A stretch of DNA of 64,000 bases from Anoplopoma fimbria (GCF_027596085.1 NC_072467.1:16127981-16191980); one strand, 5' to 3'; shown: positions 18,390-34,937, counted from the first letter of the stretch. The notes: generated by a model from the letters alone, not told the origin. Numbers and translations: made by a program.

Positions 18390-19440
18390 CAACATCAGCG
18401 TGTCACAAAACACCATATTTGTTTGAAAATATTGATAATTTGTTCGGTTGTCGTTTCTGAGAGACGATATTGGTTACTGTAAACCTATTTTTCAAACGTC
18501 ATATCACACTGGTTGGCAAAATGTGGTCTACATGATAATGTAATTTCAATATTCATTTTTATATTAAACTATATACAGCATGTGTAGAAACAAACAGACT
18601 GGTAGAGATTCATTAACAGAAAATAATAAGGAAAATATAGAGCTGTATTCTCTGAGGAAATGCCAGATGCAAAACAAACACTCTAAAAGGGCCCAACAAT
18701 GATTTGTATTCCTGTAACCTTAATCATGGAAGTGTAAGTGATTAATTCCTGAAAGTTATACTGTTACCGTGCACCTGTGGTCTGTAGTGAATCTGAGGAT
18801 ACCGTTCTGGACTGATAATTGACCTAGATTATTAACCCAGACTTTAAGCTTTATTTAGCCTTTCTAGGCAGCAATAACACACTTACTGAACTGTTTTCAA
18901 CAGACTGTAAAAAGTGTTTATTAAAGTCAAGAACTTTAACTCCTTATGTTAATACCCTAAATTGGAGGCTGCTAAATAAACAGATAATGAATGACAAATG
19001 TTAAAACACAGTAATAAAATGTGTCCTCATGGGCCTTTATAGAAAGTACTGTATATTAATAAACACTTAAAACGTCCTAATATCTGCACACAACTACATT
19101 ATAGTGTGTTATTTCATGGCTGCAGCTCTGATTCATTTCAAATGTCCAGCAGATGGCAATCTAGTACAACTTGAATTATTTTTTAATTTTTTTTCACAAT
19201 CTTTCAATGGGATGTTTCCTCACCAGGGTCAAGTAGAGAAAACACAAAAAATCAGGTTTACAGAAATAAATAGAGGGTTTTGAGTCACACAAAACAAGAT
19301 GATTTCAGACTGTTACTGATATAGGAAATGCTTTGGATGACATTGACCTTTCAGTTTTCCTTATTAAGACCATCTTTTCTACTACAGCACTTGCTGTCCT
19401 GTTAAAAGGCCCCAGGGGAAAATTAGATGCTGGGCTCCAG
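18390..19440. other. Non-coding, no recognisable feature
   Basis: AT-rich sequence with only short open frames. I see no exon, repeat family or RNA gene that I can support. Confidence 0.4.
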
Positions 19441-19446
19441 TTTTCT

Positions 19447-20060
19447 GCTTCAGTGTTTTTAGATCTTTTTGACAGATGTTACTGTGGTCTACTGAAGTAT
19501 AATTACAAGCATTTCATAAGTGTCAAAGGCTTTTATTGACAATTGCATTAAGTTTATGCAAAGAGTCAATATTTGCAGTGTTGACCCTTCTTTTTCAAGA
19601 CCTCTGCAATTCGCCCTGGCATGCTGTCAATTAACTTCTGGGCCACATCCTGACTGATGGCAGCCCATTCTTGCATAATCAATGCTTGGAGTTTGTCAGA
19701 ATTTGTGGGTTTTTGTTTGTCCTACTGCCTCTTGAGGATTGACCACAAGTTCTCAATGGGACTGTTTTAAAGCTTCCAGTCTGTTATTCTAACTCAATCA
19801 GCATGACAGAGTGATCTGTGAGAATCACTGACATGATGTCAGCTGGTCCTTTTGTAGCAGGGCTGAAATGCAGTGGAAATGTTTTTGGGGGGATTAAGTT
19901 CATTTTCATGGCAAAGAGGGACTGCGCAAATAATTGCAATTCATCCGATCACTCTTCATAACATTTTGGAGTATATGCAAATTGCCATCATAAAAACTGA
20001 GGCAGCAGACTTTGTGAAAATTAATATTTCTGTCATTCTCAAAACTTTTGGCCAGTGATG
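19447..20060 (-). mobile_element. Internally deleted Tc1-type transposon relic
   Basis: The region 19447-19740 is the inverse of 31640-31950. It encodes, on the minus strand, the transposase C-terminus (IENLWSILKRQ, SDKLQALIMQEWAA, PGRIAEVLKKKGQHCKY) with an internal stop. After a deletion near 19750 comes the opposite terminal region, ending TTCTCAAAACTTTTGGCCA near 20053. The N-terminal and central transposase are missing and the left end is cut off at about 19447. Confidence 0.75.
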
Positions 20061-20402
20061 TAGACTGCAGACAACACACGATAGCTTCATGCACATGATA
20101 GCCTCAGTGTCAGGAACTAACCAGTACCTCCATTCTGGAATACTACAGTCAGTTTGTAGAACTTTCTTGAAACACAAAGTGTGTAGGATTATGTGGGATC
20201 TATTGGCAAAATGTGTTATACTATTCATAACTATCTTTTCACTATTGTATAATGACCTGCAACTTAGCAAAGTTGTGGTTTTGCTAGCTCAGAATGAGCC
20301 CCTATATCTATATAGGGAGTGGGTCTTCTTCAGAGTCTTCAGTCTCTAGTGAGAGCCTTTCACATGTTTACTTTACTTGAAGGCCACTACAGTGAGCCAT
20401 GG

Positions 20403-20505
20403 AGTGCAAAACCAGTAACTATTACCAGTGCCTGAATTTGGTGTATCCTAAAGTGCAACGCGATGGGCTCTGTAAGATACCACTCCCTTACCGCGGTTTT
20501 GCACT
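20403..20505. repeat. Short inverted pair GAGTGCAAAACC / GGTTTTGCACTC
   Basis: The 12-base sequence GAGTGCAAAACC near 20403 reappears as its exact complement near 20494. The enclosed ~100 bp may be a tiny MITE or a chance palindrome. No target duplication was found. Confidence 0.35.
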
Positions 20506-20569
20506 CAACAGTGTCACGTTGCCACAGTCTTAAAAAGAGGAGGAGTTAGCGCACAGTATTCAGCTGGTT

Positions 20570-21000
20570 GCAATATGCAACCTCACCACTGGATGGCACT
20601 AAAACCTACACGCTGTTTTGGAACCTCGAGTTTGGCGATTTCGCTGTCGCCTTAGAATACGGCCATCGGCGTGTTGTGGGTTTTTTTGCAGCCAATGGAC
20701 ACGGTTTCCATATTTGGAATGCGGAGGAGTTACGTAGTGATGACGTATATGGCTCAGGTAGCAGCAGCAACCTGTCAATCACAGTAAGCATACCCTGCTT
20801 TATGGTCTATTTGACTCTAAATGGACCATCATTTACTAAATGAACATCATGCTGTATTGAAGATGACTTGAAACTAGACCATAAACTCATGTTTACAATG
20901 TTTACTGAGGGAATAAATCAAGAGAGAAGTAGAGTCATTTTCTCATAGACTTCTATACAATTGCACTTCTTCTTGCAACTAGAGGAGTTGCGGTAATCCA
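20570..21000. repeat. Dispersed repeat shared with 44.2-44.4 kb
   Basis: A block with CAATCACA, CATACCCTGCTTTATGGTCT and ATTTGACTCTAAATGGACCA, and then GACCATAAACTCATG, recurs in inverse orientation at about 44250-44395. It is a multicopy teleost interspersed element of unknown class. The part before 20770 shares its ACACGGTTTCC-rich, CpG-containing character but was not matched in this window. Confidence 0.6.
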
Positions 21001-21049
21001 TATGAGCAGCCAGAGTTGGCCGGATGTATGGTGACTATATTTTAATTTG

Positions 21050-21330
21050 AAAATGCGGACCGGAAGTATTGACATTAATAGCCGTGTGCTTGACGCCGGT
21101 TAAGTGAATGTTGCGCTGCTGGCTGAGTGGAAGAAGCTGTCCACTGAACGAGCGTAGTGGATCTATTCTACGAGACAAGACACTGCTAACGACAACACCG
21201 ATGGAGTGAGAGAGGATCTGTGCTTGGAACAAGATCTACGTGTTTATTCCACTCTGCTTCTCTTGCTTGGATAAAGGAAAGATTTGTGTCCACTGGGTGA
21301 GGAGAGAGGAGACAGGACACCGCGGCAAAC
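21050..21330 (+). promoter_or_regulatory. Candidate CpG-rich promoter / 5' non-coding exon
   Basis: Immediately after the repeat the sequence becomes CpG-rich compared with the neighbourhood. It contains GACCGGAAGTATTGAC, a consensus ETS-factor site typical of TATA-less promoters, followed by several CG-containing stretches. CAAACAT|GTACGT near 21330 could be a 5' splice donor. It might be an upstream non-coding start for the RIPOR-family gene on the same strand. No transcript evidence exists here, so this is an inference. Confidence 0.3.
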
Positions 21331-22187
21331 ATGTACGTTGGTTCAAATGTTTTTTTGTTTTTTTTTAATTCAACAGCTATCCTCATATCTAAGTAGCTGG
21401 TACGCCACATTGTTTATCCCGCTAACTTCTCCAGGTCAGCAGTAGTTAACCTCCTATTAGTGGTCGGGGGGCTTAGCTTTAACGTTAGCCCGGGACATCT
21501 TCTCTGTCTCGCTCAGTGGTCTTTCTTTATCTGCCTCTGTCTGTGTGCTGCAGTCCCGACCCGTCCTCCGCTGAATGGACAGACCCCGCGTGCCAAACCC
21601 TGTTTACAAATCTCTTAATTCTGCAGTAACGTTACTTCTGGCTCGAGCTTAAGTCTAGCGGTGTGAATTAAATGTCACCTTGGCGATTGGCTCGTGGCAG
21701 AACATTCCCCAATGTTCTCCCAACAAATCATAAAGTAGCAGTGAGTGGTAGCAACCATTGTGGGATATCCATAAGTGGTAAGTTTCTATTAAAATAGCTG
21801 CTGTTTGGCGAATCATGGCAGCAAAAATACATTCATAAAGCTCGTGCCGAGCTGCAAAGTTATTTTTAGGTGTCCACTAGTGAGGGTTGTCACTCAGTAT
21901 GTAGTGGTCAGAGTGGTTGTGAATGTTTATCACTTGATTGGAAATGGAAAAAAAACCCAAAAATGTGTTCGTGCCTTTTTTTTTTTTTTTTTTTTATGTG
22001 CTCGTGCATGAGACAGTACCTGCGGTAAAGGGCAGTGTCCGTGAGTTCTCACGACCAAAGCGAATGACAGACTGTGTGCGTGCGTGCGTGTGTGTGAGAG
22101 TGGAGCTGGAGTATTAAAATAGACATGTTGTATCTTTAAATATTGTAATGAGAGATGATACAGAAAGTTAACGTTGCTTTGATTTCT

Positions 22188-22191
<4 letters not shown>

Positions 22192-22256
<65 letters not shown>
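22192..22256. repeat. (TG)n microsatellite
   Basis: About 32 uninterrupted TG units following TTTCTCTC. Confidence 0.97.
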
Positions 22257-22257
<1 letters not shown>

Positions 22258-25200
22258 ACCATTTGAATAGAGTTTGGGTAAACTATTTTATTACTGAATG
22301 TTAAATTTGTTATTGTTTATTATAGTTTTCCCCCATTAGTAGGTGGAATGCCGTTTTAACAACTTTTCAAACTGCAAGGAAATCGAATTTCCCCGATATT
22401 TTAGACCAAATACCTTTTGTGTATATTTAGACAGTATTGTAGGGTAGACTATCCGTGCTCTCACAAAATATTTACACATTGATATTTCTTTGAAAAAAAA
22501 ATCCTCAGCAATGTGGATATACTGACTTAGTCGGTAATGCCAAATAAAAGAACAGCCTAAAGTGTGGTAACTTCAGAAAATGACATCACAAAAGTATGAT
22601 ATTTAACAAAACATTTTACTTGTACCCCTGTCTTTAGAAAACCACTTCAATTAATTAATGTTAATTGATAGCCTTTGTGAACTCCTTCATCAGAAAAAAA
22701 TATATATAAAGAATGTAACCCACTGAATATACATCAAATAACAGCAGCTTGCCATTTTTCAATGTCCTGTATCTTCAATAAAATCTGGAATGTGACTTGA
22801 AGTCTGACCTCGCAAGACTAGTTAGAGCTAGTTTCCTCTTACTCTTCAGATTTGTCTTACAGTGTATTCATGTTTTCTGTTTGTGTGCAGTTTACTTTAT
22901 GGGGGGCTCATTAGATAATCTCTTAAGGGAGAGAATTGGGTAAAAAGCAATTTTAACTAATATTAATAATTTCCAGAAAAAAAATCTAAACATTGGATAA
23001 TGCCAGGTTCAAAATTCTTGTTTCATCTTGTTGACATATTAGAGTAGAAGGTTTTTAAAGAGGGAAGTGTGGGTATCTCTTTGTGTCACTTTTACATGTT
23101 TTTATTCAATAAAATATTGTATAAATCAGGCTATGAATGATATATGTACAAACCCCTCTGTAAAAAAACTTCAAAATATAGATAGGAATGAAAGTGGAAA
23201 GTTTGGTATATATGCGAGTAATACTGAAGTAGGATCCCGGCTCAGAGTCTGAGAAAAAACTAATTTAGAGAATTTTGGGGGGGTAAAATTCCATACAGTG
23301 TATGAAAAGAAATGTTTTTATTTAGCTGGGGTGTCTAGCCCCAAAAGCGACATCATTTAATAAAAAACAAACAAAAAAAAGTTATTATTATTAATATTGT
23401 GACTTTTTTTAAACCTTTGGCTTTTTTTTTTATCAGTCTTTCCAGCTTCTCAAACATGAAGATATGATGCTTTTTATCTTTCAAAACATTGTAAATGGAA
23501 TATTTAGATTGTTGGTCGGATAAAATAATTTATACATCACTTATATCATGTGATTGGCATTCGTCTTAAACCGTCATTTCTAGACTAAATTAATCATTTA
23601 TTGGTTAATTGATAATGAAAAGATAGTGACAACATTTTTGGCATAGCTTTGAAATACAGCACATTCTGCAGTGGTACTCTACTGCCTGCAGAAACACTCT
23701 CTCACACACACACACACAGTCCTGTTTGATTGTGTTCCAAATGTTGCTGTGATAGGTGAGAAAAACAAAGTCGGTCAGGCCGACTGTGGGAACACTCCCT
23801 CTGCGTGGCTCTCCCAGAGCCCAGTGAACAGTGGGTCCATTGTGCCACCGCAGAGCTCTCGCTGTCAGAGGACCTAATTCAGCTAATGATCGGGACGGAG
23901 CTAACAAGCTGCATGATACCGATCCGAGGGCAGACACTGTACTCACTCATCTGATTCTCATTTCATTCAGCGATTATTATGCTCGTCCATGAAGCCAGAT
24001 GGATTCTGATCTTCAGTGTAATCTGTGTGCTTGTGGTTTGGCGTGTTGAGTGCTTTTTTTGGTTGTAGTGCAGTAAAAATGGATGGATGGAAAAATTTCC
24101 GCAAGATAAATAACAATTCAAGGATAATTTATTGTCATTATGCGTCACAAGGATGCACTACGAAATTCAGTTGTAATCCATTCGTAACACAACCAGCACA
24201 TGCCAAACAAAACAAGAACAGAAACAGTACATTCCTGTAGTGCATTAAAAATAGAACATGAGAAAAAAACATTGTCCATCAACTTTGACTGTGCTTGATC
24301 ACCAAGCATCATGATGTAAACACAGAGTCCAGCTCCTCTGGTCCCACCGGAGTCCTGCTCTCTGTCCTGCTGTCTGCTCCTCTACTGCAGGATGAACGAT
24401 GGATCCTGGTCTTTGTGAGGATGTGGACTCAACTGTCACCGACCTCCACCTGCTGTCATCCATTCTATTTTCCTGCCACTGACATTAGACAGCCAGTAGC
24501 ATTCTGGGTAGTGGAGCAGCCTCAGGTCCTAGCTGGGTTAGCTTAGCTTCCATTTGGGCTCTCCTCCCTCTCCTCTTGAGGCAGTTCGGTGGCGTTTTGG
24601 TCTGGCAGGCCCGGCTAAGTGGGCGGCTGTGGCAGTGATTTACTCCTGTAGTATAATCACAGAGTTACTAACACTGTATATAATATATACTGTGAGAATA
24701 CCGGCGACTGAACTAGAAAAAAACATACAGTTTGGTTGACAAATTAAATGTGTAGACAATGTTAATGTACAGAGTGTAGAGACTAGGGCTGTGAAGGGAT
24801 TTCCACTGCAGTGATAATGGCCTGCCATAAATCATAAAAAAGAATTGCATTGCAAATTGAATTTCTTTGATAAATTATTTAACAAAAAAAGGAAAACAAT
24901 GGAATCTATATAGCCAACATTTTTCTATTCATCCCAAAAGTTGAGACTCCACGTGCTATACATTGGAATCCAAATGAACAGGGTTAATGCCCAGTACATT
25001 GACACATACAAGGAATTAGACTTGGTGTTTGGTGCATAACAATAAACATAGTGCCGTAGTATAAGACAGCATTTTATAAATGAAAAAAATAAGTACCATT
25101 AAAATTTTTACAGCCTCTCCTGTCCTCTCCTCTCTGCTCTGTATTCCGCAGCCAGCAGTTCAGTTGAAGTTTCACTGAATTTTTGTCACGTGACTGTTGG

Positions 25201-26212
25201 TCTGTGCCGAAAACATCATGGCTCCCCCGTTGCGCTAAGAGGCGCAGAATTGAACCTTTTTTACAGGATCTGAATAGTGTGGAATGGGTATTTTTGGTGA
25301 AATTTTTAAATGACAAGTGTAGATTTTGTTAAAATACCCCAATTTTAAGCTTCGATTTGATTTGATTTCCTGATGTGAGCGTTTATCAAACATGATGTGT
25401 TCAAGGAACATTTGAAAGATGGATATCCACAGCGTTTGGCTATTATAAACAGTGTAATAATGGCATTTTCAAAAAGAAAACATGCTTTTCAAACCTAATG
25501 GTGAGTTTTGGGGGGGTTTTTTGGTGGGGAAGAATTTTTTCCAATGCAGCTTTTATAAGTGTTTATATTGCAGCATATAATTATGCAACACCATTTGGTA
25601 AACATTGTAACATACCAGGTTGAAGAGAGTTTTTCTTGCATTATAGAGAATGGGCAGGTTTTGAACTCAGAAGGTTTTTTAAATTCTTTAATCTGCTTCA
25701 TCCGCCACTTTTTGTGTGCAGCACTAATGCTGCGTTCCCACTGCAAGCGACACAGCAACAGACTACATGGCTGCAACATGAAGCTACAAACTGATCGTAT
25801 GTTTTTGTTTCACCATTTCTGGTCCTCTTTTCCCACCATTCCTGTCTAAAATATGGAAGAAAGAAATGGCCATTTGCCAGATCCCGGTGCTATTTAACAA
25901 CATAACTACGTCAACGAGCCACTCTGCGACCATGTATCTGGCCTTGATTGACCGTTGCATTCATCCTTGAGTTTAGTTTTCTTTTTTTTTTAGAAATTTT
26001 AATTATGTTGTTCCAGCTGATGGTAAAGAGAGAAAAGATCATTGAAAAGTGAAGCTTCACCGACAGAGTGGCAGTGTCAAGCGTATGTTCATGTACATGT
26101 GTTGGTCGACTATAAACCAGCTCTGAGGCCCAAAAAGTAACCTGATAAGGTTTACCCAGCGTACATTCTGTTTTTTGGACAGCCTTAGACCTCTGCTCTG
26201 TCCCTCTCTCTG

Positions 26213-26220
<8 letters not shown>

Positions 26221-26300
<80 letters not shown>
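26221..26300. repeat. (CA)n microsatellite
   Basis: About 40 uninterrupted CA units preceded by a CTCTCTCTGTCTCTCT tract. Confidence 0.97.
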
Positions 26301-26302
<2 letters not shown>

Positions 26303-27169
26303 ACGCATGGTCCTTTGAAGTTAATGACTTCCTCTGGTGGAGTAGACTTCCTTGAAGAACTGAACAAACAGCCAATTAACACACACAAACATGGACATAG
26401 AAACACTTATATAGTCATGCACACACACACGTGTGCCAGTCTGGACTATTAAAGTTTTAATGGGAGTAAATTATTTTGACTGTTGAGATAGACCGTGCTG
26501 TGAAGCCTGTAACATTTTTAGACGTATGTAACCAAGCGGCAATCCCTTCTAAACCTTCAGCAACACTCACACAGCAAGAATGTCAGTACTGTGCAGCAGA
26601 TATGTCCATGGAGATCTCGTAGAACCTGCTACATGTTGAAATAAGCACATTAAGTGTTGTTGTTTTAGTGGTGTTTCTAATATTTTTGCACATCAGGGAA
26701 TATTAAAATAACAGCTTAAAAACTACCAGCTCTCAATAACATTCAGCCCCCTTTTTGAAAGATATGTCATCAGCTGTAAATGATCAGAACTATGCTGCTC
26801 TACGAGCCTCTGTTTCATGGAGTTTCAAACATAACTCCGCCTGTGGATGGGGCGAGGCAGAGCAGCTCTTCTCGTCAAATTCTGAACACTGGCTTTCAAA
26901 ATGTGATGCAGATTTTATAAATGAAAGCGATCATGCCTTGCCTTTTCAGTTTAAAGAGGACTTCTTCCTCTCCATAATTGCCTGAATATTTTCCTCATGG
27001 GAGAACGTTGGGTCCCTTTATATTAAAATGTACGGATCAGATTGTCTTTGTGTGTAAAGTGTCATGAAATAACTTCTGTTGATTTGGTGCATATTAATAG
27101 AAATTGACTTGACTTGACTAGTCTTGTAACACATAAAGAAAGAATGCATTACCATTCCATACCAATGGT

Positions 27170-27725
27170 AATGGACTGTACTTGTATAGCGCTTTTCTAG
27201 TCTTCCGACCACTCAAAGCACTTTTACATTACTAATCAATCACCCATTCTTGGGGCGGCTGTGGCACATGATGTAGAGCGCTTGTCCCGTAACCACAAGG
27301 TTGGTGGTTCAAACCCCTCTACCGGCAACATGCCGAGGTGTCCTTGAGCAAGACACCTAACCCCAAGTTGCTCCCCGGGCGCTTCATTGCAGCCCACTGC
27401 TCCTCCGGGATGGGTTAAATGCAGAGAAATAATCTCCCCATTGTGGGACTAATAAAGGCTTAATTATTATTATTATTATTCACACCCATTCATACACTGA
27501 TGACAGGGGGCTACCATGCAAGGTGCCACCTGCCCATCAGGATCTATCTAATCATTCACACCCATTCATACACCGATGGCACAGCCTTCAGGAGCAACTC
27601 AGGGTTAAGTGTCTTGCCCAAGGACACATCGACATGGACTGCCAGAGCCAGGGATCGAACCACCGATCCTCTGATTGGAGGACGACCCTGCTCTCCACTG
27701 AGCCACAGTCGCCCACTGGTCAATT
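27170..27725. repeat. Dispersed teleost repeat, split by a SINE
   Basis: Begins TAATGGACTGTACTTGTATA with AGCGCTTTTCTAGTC, and continues after the SINE with ATACACTGATGACAGGGG, GTTAAGTGTCTTGCCCAAGG and a GAGCCACAGTCGCCC end. Related copies lie at 48476-48880 and a fragment at 51555-51625. Class unknown. Confidence 0.7.
27250..27482 (+). mobile_element. tRNA-like SINE with 9-bp target duplication
   Basis: The sequence starts TTGGGGCGGCTGTGGC and contains an A-box-like TGTAGAGCGC and a B-box-like GGTGGTTCAAACCCC. It ends in GGACTAATAAAGGC plus an (ATT)n tail. It is flanked by CACCCATTC at 27241-27249 and 27483-27491. The internal promoter boxes suggest RNA polymerase III origin. Confidence 0.8.
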
Positions 27726-28149
27726 TAGAGATTTTCTTTCTATTTTTGCTTACATAACACGTCTTCTTTCAGTGGAAAGAAACATTTATTTTACTACATT
27801 GTAGTAATACACCTCAATTTTCCTCAACTCACCAAAAGTTACCATTAGATAATGCCTAATCTGCATATTTAAATATAACATATAACTTGTAATACAAAAA
27901 AATCAACTGGGAACGTTTCATTGATACATTTATTAGTTATATTTCCCCCCTATTCACCTGAAGTGTCTTCAAAATGTCTTCAAAAACGTTCCATCTATAT
28001 TCTGAAGTTTTGACAGATAGATTTGTTAAATCAAATTCATAATCTGATTTCTACAACATTTTATTCCTACAAACATGTAGAACATTTTTTGTTTGCCTCA
28101 TTTACATATTTAAACATAATTTCAGAAAACGTGCAATACAAAAATAATG

Positions 28150-28275
28150 GTCTTATTGTTATTATTATTATGTTATTATTATTATTATTATTATTATGTT
28201 ATTTGCAAATTTCCCCGCTGCGGGACTAATAAAGGATTATCTTATCTTATCTTATCTTATCTTATCTTATCTTAT
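28150..28275. repeat. (TTA)n and (TTATC)n tracts with SINE-like 3' end
   Basis: A TTA-rich run is followed by CCGCTGCGGGACTAATAAAGG, the same tail type as the SINE at 27.4 kb, and then about nine TTATC units. This is probably the 3' remnant of a related SINE. Confidence 0.7.
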
Positions 28276-30598
28276 TAATCAACTGGAGTAGTTTTATGGT
28301 GATGTCTGTCAGTCACATGATTCAACTTATTCACCTGGGTGTCTCCCTTTAAGAGATAAAGTCTTTCAGGAGACTGACCAATAATCATCTTAGAAATGTA
28401 AGATATTCTCTACAGAAAGACCTCAAACTGAACCAATGGAGAATTGACTTTTGATCAAGTTGATCATATGTGATGATGCTTTAGCAGTAGATGTGATAGC
28501 AGTGGCGTGAAACATGAACTATTGTGTGTGGTCAACAAACCATTAGAGTAGTCATCAGCCGTTAAGCACACATGGGTGGGACCTTAAGAAAACAGACTGC
28601 AGTGTGATCACTGTTATTATCCAACCTCAGACTACTACCTGCCGTGACCTCTGACTCAGCCCAACACACAGTCGCCGTGTCCGCGCTGTGGCGTTCAGGT
28701 TCTCTTGCTAATAACAGAGCAGTTTCAGTAATCATATGCTGCACTGACTAAAAGAGCTTTCCAGGCCTCTGCTGACTGACCTCCTATCTTTCTGCTGAGA
28801 ATGACGGAGGTTTGGTCGTTGGTGGCTGTTATTTTCAGCACTGATCCTGGGCTGCTGCTGAAATGACCTCACTTAGTGCCTTTGCCTGGAAGGCTTTTGC
28901 TTTGAAAAGCAGTTCACTTTACTCATCCTCCCTCTTCAGCTTTGCTCACTCCTTATGAAGCTTGTCGATAGCGTCACCCAAAGTAGACTGCCTGAAGTGA
29001 AGACCGGGGAAACCCAGCTCATCTTGTCAGAATGTTAATAGATGATAACTCATCTGCTTCTTGTAAGCCCACAGTTTCCTCTTTCCCGTTGCCTTTTTCT
29101 AACCTGATGACTGTTGTCCCAGTGATTGTCTCTCCTCTCTGCCTCTGGTGGTGTCTGTACAATGCAGATGGTTCAGGTGAGAGAGATTATATAAGGATTA
29201 CTGGCCTTTTGCCTGTTGGTCCAGAGCCATGGCAACAGATTGAAAGTGTTTATAGGAATCATTATGCAACTAAAACACAAGTGGATGAACCTTGTCCATC
29301 CATTGTTGTTTGTGTGTGTGTGTTATGATAAATACATTTTTAGGATTTAATAAACCCCAATAAATCAAATGGTTGTTTGAACTATTTGAGGGTGGACTAG
29401 ACAACTGGAGAGTTTAACTTTAAACTACCCAGTACACTACACTGTATTCTATCTGCTGTGTGTTCTTGCATGTGTGTGATTGGTCCATTCAGTTGGATGA
29501 TGTCATGCCAAAGCAGAGCTCCCACCAACTGCTTTCTGTTCTTGCTTCAGTGTCTTAAAGGGTTGTAAATGCTAAGCAGTAGAGGTGAGCTGATCCTTGA
29601 ACAGGTGAATCTGTTGCTCCCTCCGGATAAAGGTGGTGGTAACGACGAGCGTGCATACAGAGCAAACCGAGGACGGCGCTGAGTCACAGTGAGGACAAAA
29701 ACAGAGAGCTGCATATATGGAGTGAAGAGGTATCACTCTGGTTAAGTTCTAAACACGGAAAGAAGACTTGCATAATCACATTAAAATCATCTAGTTTATT
29801 TTTTTGCCCACTAAGACGTTTATCAGTGTGGGTCATTATGGGGGGGGGAGAGCAGCATTTCCAGTCCTGGACGACATCAACCTATAACAGTACGTCGCCA
29901 CGCATGTAGATACGGTTGTGATTGGCCCGTCCGAATGCAGGACATGTAGGGAGGTTTGTTAGCTGCTGCTCTCGTCGCTGTGCTCGCAACGACTTTGCAC
30001 TGAGAAATTTCTTTACAATCGGTAGGCAGAGATCAAATGCACACATGGCTGCTAGCATGCTAGACTGTAGTCTTATTAACATTCTGGAACCTAGTCTCAG
30101 TGGTTACCTCGGTCCTGGTCTGAGACTAGTGAAACATTATCATCAGGTTGTGGTCCCACACTAAACCATCAATGCAGCGTCTGCTCCGGGTGTCTCTCTA
30201 CCTGCCCGTGCAGCAGCTTATCCTCCCATGAAGGGTTAACCCAATGACACAGTTTCACTGCCTGCACATCCTTCTCAGCGAAGGTAGAATCACAGACCCA
30301 GGAACAGTCAGCAGCTCTCTTCAATAGCACAGATTATTTTATGCACAAACCACCTTGTGTCATTATAGACATGTATGTTCGATTTCTAATATTCTGATCA
30401 AGGTGATGTACACCTTCTTTTTCTTTTTTTACATCATTCTAACAAGAGTATAAATGTAGAGGTTATTTTCAGTGGTGCTATGTGTGAACTCTATTAGACT
30501 GTCTACAAACTAGTAATTAGCCCGCTGCACTCAAGTGACAGTTAAGCTGCTTATTGGCCAGCTGGAGATTAACCAGAAAGTCCCTACTTCACAGGGGT

Positions 30599-30599
<1 letters not shown>
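28276..30599. other. Non-coding, no supported gene
   Basis: No exon or known repeat could be supported. Short open frames show no recognisable domain. A G run occurs at 29841-29848. Confidence 0.4.

Positions 30600-30680
<81 letters not shown>
30600..30680. repeat. (CA)n microsatellite
   Basis: About 40 uninterrupted CA units. Confidence 0.97.
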
Positions 30681-30684
<4 letters not shown>

Positions 30685-31501
30685 CCAGTCATGTGATGCT
30701 TAGTGAAGTTGGAACAGTCATCTCATAACCAAGCTTATTTCTACTTCAGCAGAACGAAACATGTTTCATCAACCAGAGCAGAACATTACGGTCCACGGTT
30801 TGTCCCTGCTGGTTTAGATCTAAGGAGGGCCGATCTGACAAGCAAACAGCCAGACTGCTTAAGAAGAAGACAGTGTTGGAAGATCAACACTTCCTGCTGC
30901 TGCTTCACAATAAAGGCCGTCCAACAAAGAAATTGAAATTCAGTTACTTGGAGAAACTTAGCAAAGGGGTCAGATACTGGTTCATGCATAGAAGCAACGG
31001 GACTTTCTTGTTTAACCAGCTGGACAGAGGGACGTGTTCATAGTTAATTGATCAACCTCTTAGAGACTAACTGCGACAGCTAGTGGCTGTTTGTATTTCA
31101 CCTTTATAGGGCTCTGTGATTCATCATGGCGAAACGTGGTGCTGGAGAACCTACTGTAGCAGGAACCACCACAGAGGAGGTTCTGATTACTTCTCCAGGT
31201 GTTTATATGTCTGTTTGTGTGGGGAACTTTACAGCTGTGTAGTTGAGATCAAAATGAAGGTGCATGTGTTGTACGAATATGGGCTTGGTTCGAGCAAGGG
31301 CGCCAGAAGTTGGGGGGGTAGGAAGTGGGGCATTTGGAACCACAGCTGGTGTGATCCCATTGCAAGACGGTCTCTAGTTACTGCTGCTACTGATGTGAAA
31401 ATAGAAGCATATTTACTTGAAATTCTTAGTAATCTAGACAGAGGTAGACAAAAGAAGAGTTCTTTTTTTTATTTATTTTTTTTATAAATTTTTATTCTTT
31501 G

Positions 31502-31999
31502 ACGAACAATGCCTTTTCCAGCATGATGGAGCACCTTGCCATAAGGCAAAAGTGATAACTAAGTGGTTTGGGGAACAAAACATCGACATTTTGGGTCCAT
31601 GGCCAGGAAACTCCCCAGACCTTAATCCCATTGAGAACTTGTGGTCAATCCTCAAGAGGCGGGTGGACAAACAAAACCCCCCAAATTCTGACAAACTCCA
31701 AGCATTGATTATGCAAGAATGGGCTGCCACCAGTCAGGATGTGACCCAGAAGTTAATTGACAGCATGCCAGGGCGAATTGCAGAGGTCTTGAAAAAGAAG
31801 GGTCAACACTGCAAATATTGACTCTTTGCATAAACTTAATGTAATTGTCAATAAAAGCCTTTGACACTTATGAAATGCTTGTAATTATACTTCAGTAGAC
31901 CACAGTAACATCTGTCAAAAAGATCTAAAAACACTGAAGCAGCAAACTTTGTGAAAACAAATACTTGTGTCATTCTCAAAACTTTTGGCCACAACTGTA
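31502..31999 (+). pseudogene. Tc1-type transposase 3' fragment and terminal repeat
   Basis: From about 31502 the frame encodes CLFQHDGAPCHKAKVITKWF, then [20 protein letters not shown], and ends GQHCKY at 31820. The second catalytic Asp and the Glu are present, spaced about 35 residues apart. The first Asp and the DNA-binding domains are missing. The terminal repeat follows and ends CTCAAAACTTTTGGCC near 31990. It is the same subfamily as 19447-20060 but in opposite orientation. The left border is an A/T-rich low-complexity run. Confidence 0.85.

Positions 32000-34937
<2,938 letters not shown>

Larger units (their letters stand above)
21331..27169. other. Non-coding stretch with simple repeats
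   Basis: No exon could be supported. It contains T runs (21978-21995), a (TG)n at 22192-22256, a short (CA)n near 23703, a (CA)n at 26221-26300, and an interspersed-looking fragment at about 24080-24240 (ATTTATTGTCATTATGCGTC). Open frames through the (CA)n tracts are artefacts of the repeat. Confidence 0.45.

Noticed and set aside
27250..27330. Possible functional tRNA
   Set aside because: The sequence continues directly into a SINE body and has a target duplication, so it is a SINE head.
29882..30164. Overlapping short frames in a CpG-containing segment
   Set aside because: Neither strand shows a family motif. It may be an interspersed repeat, but no second copy was found in the window.
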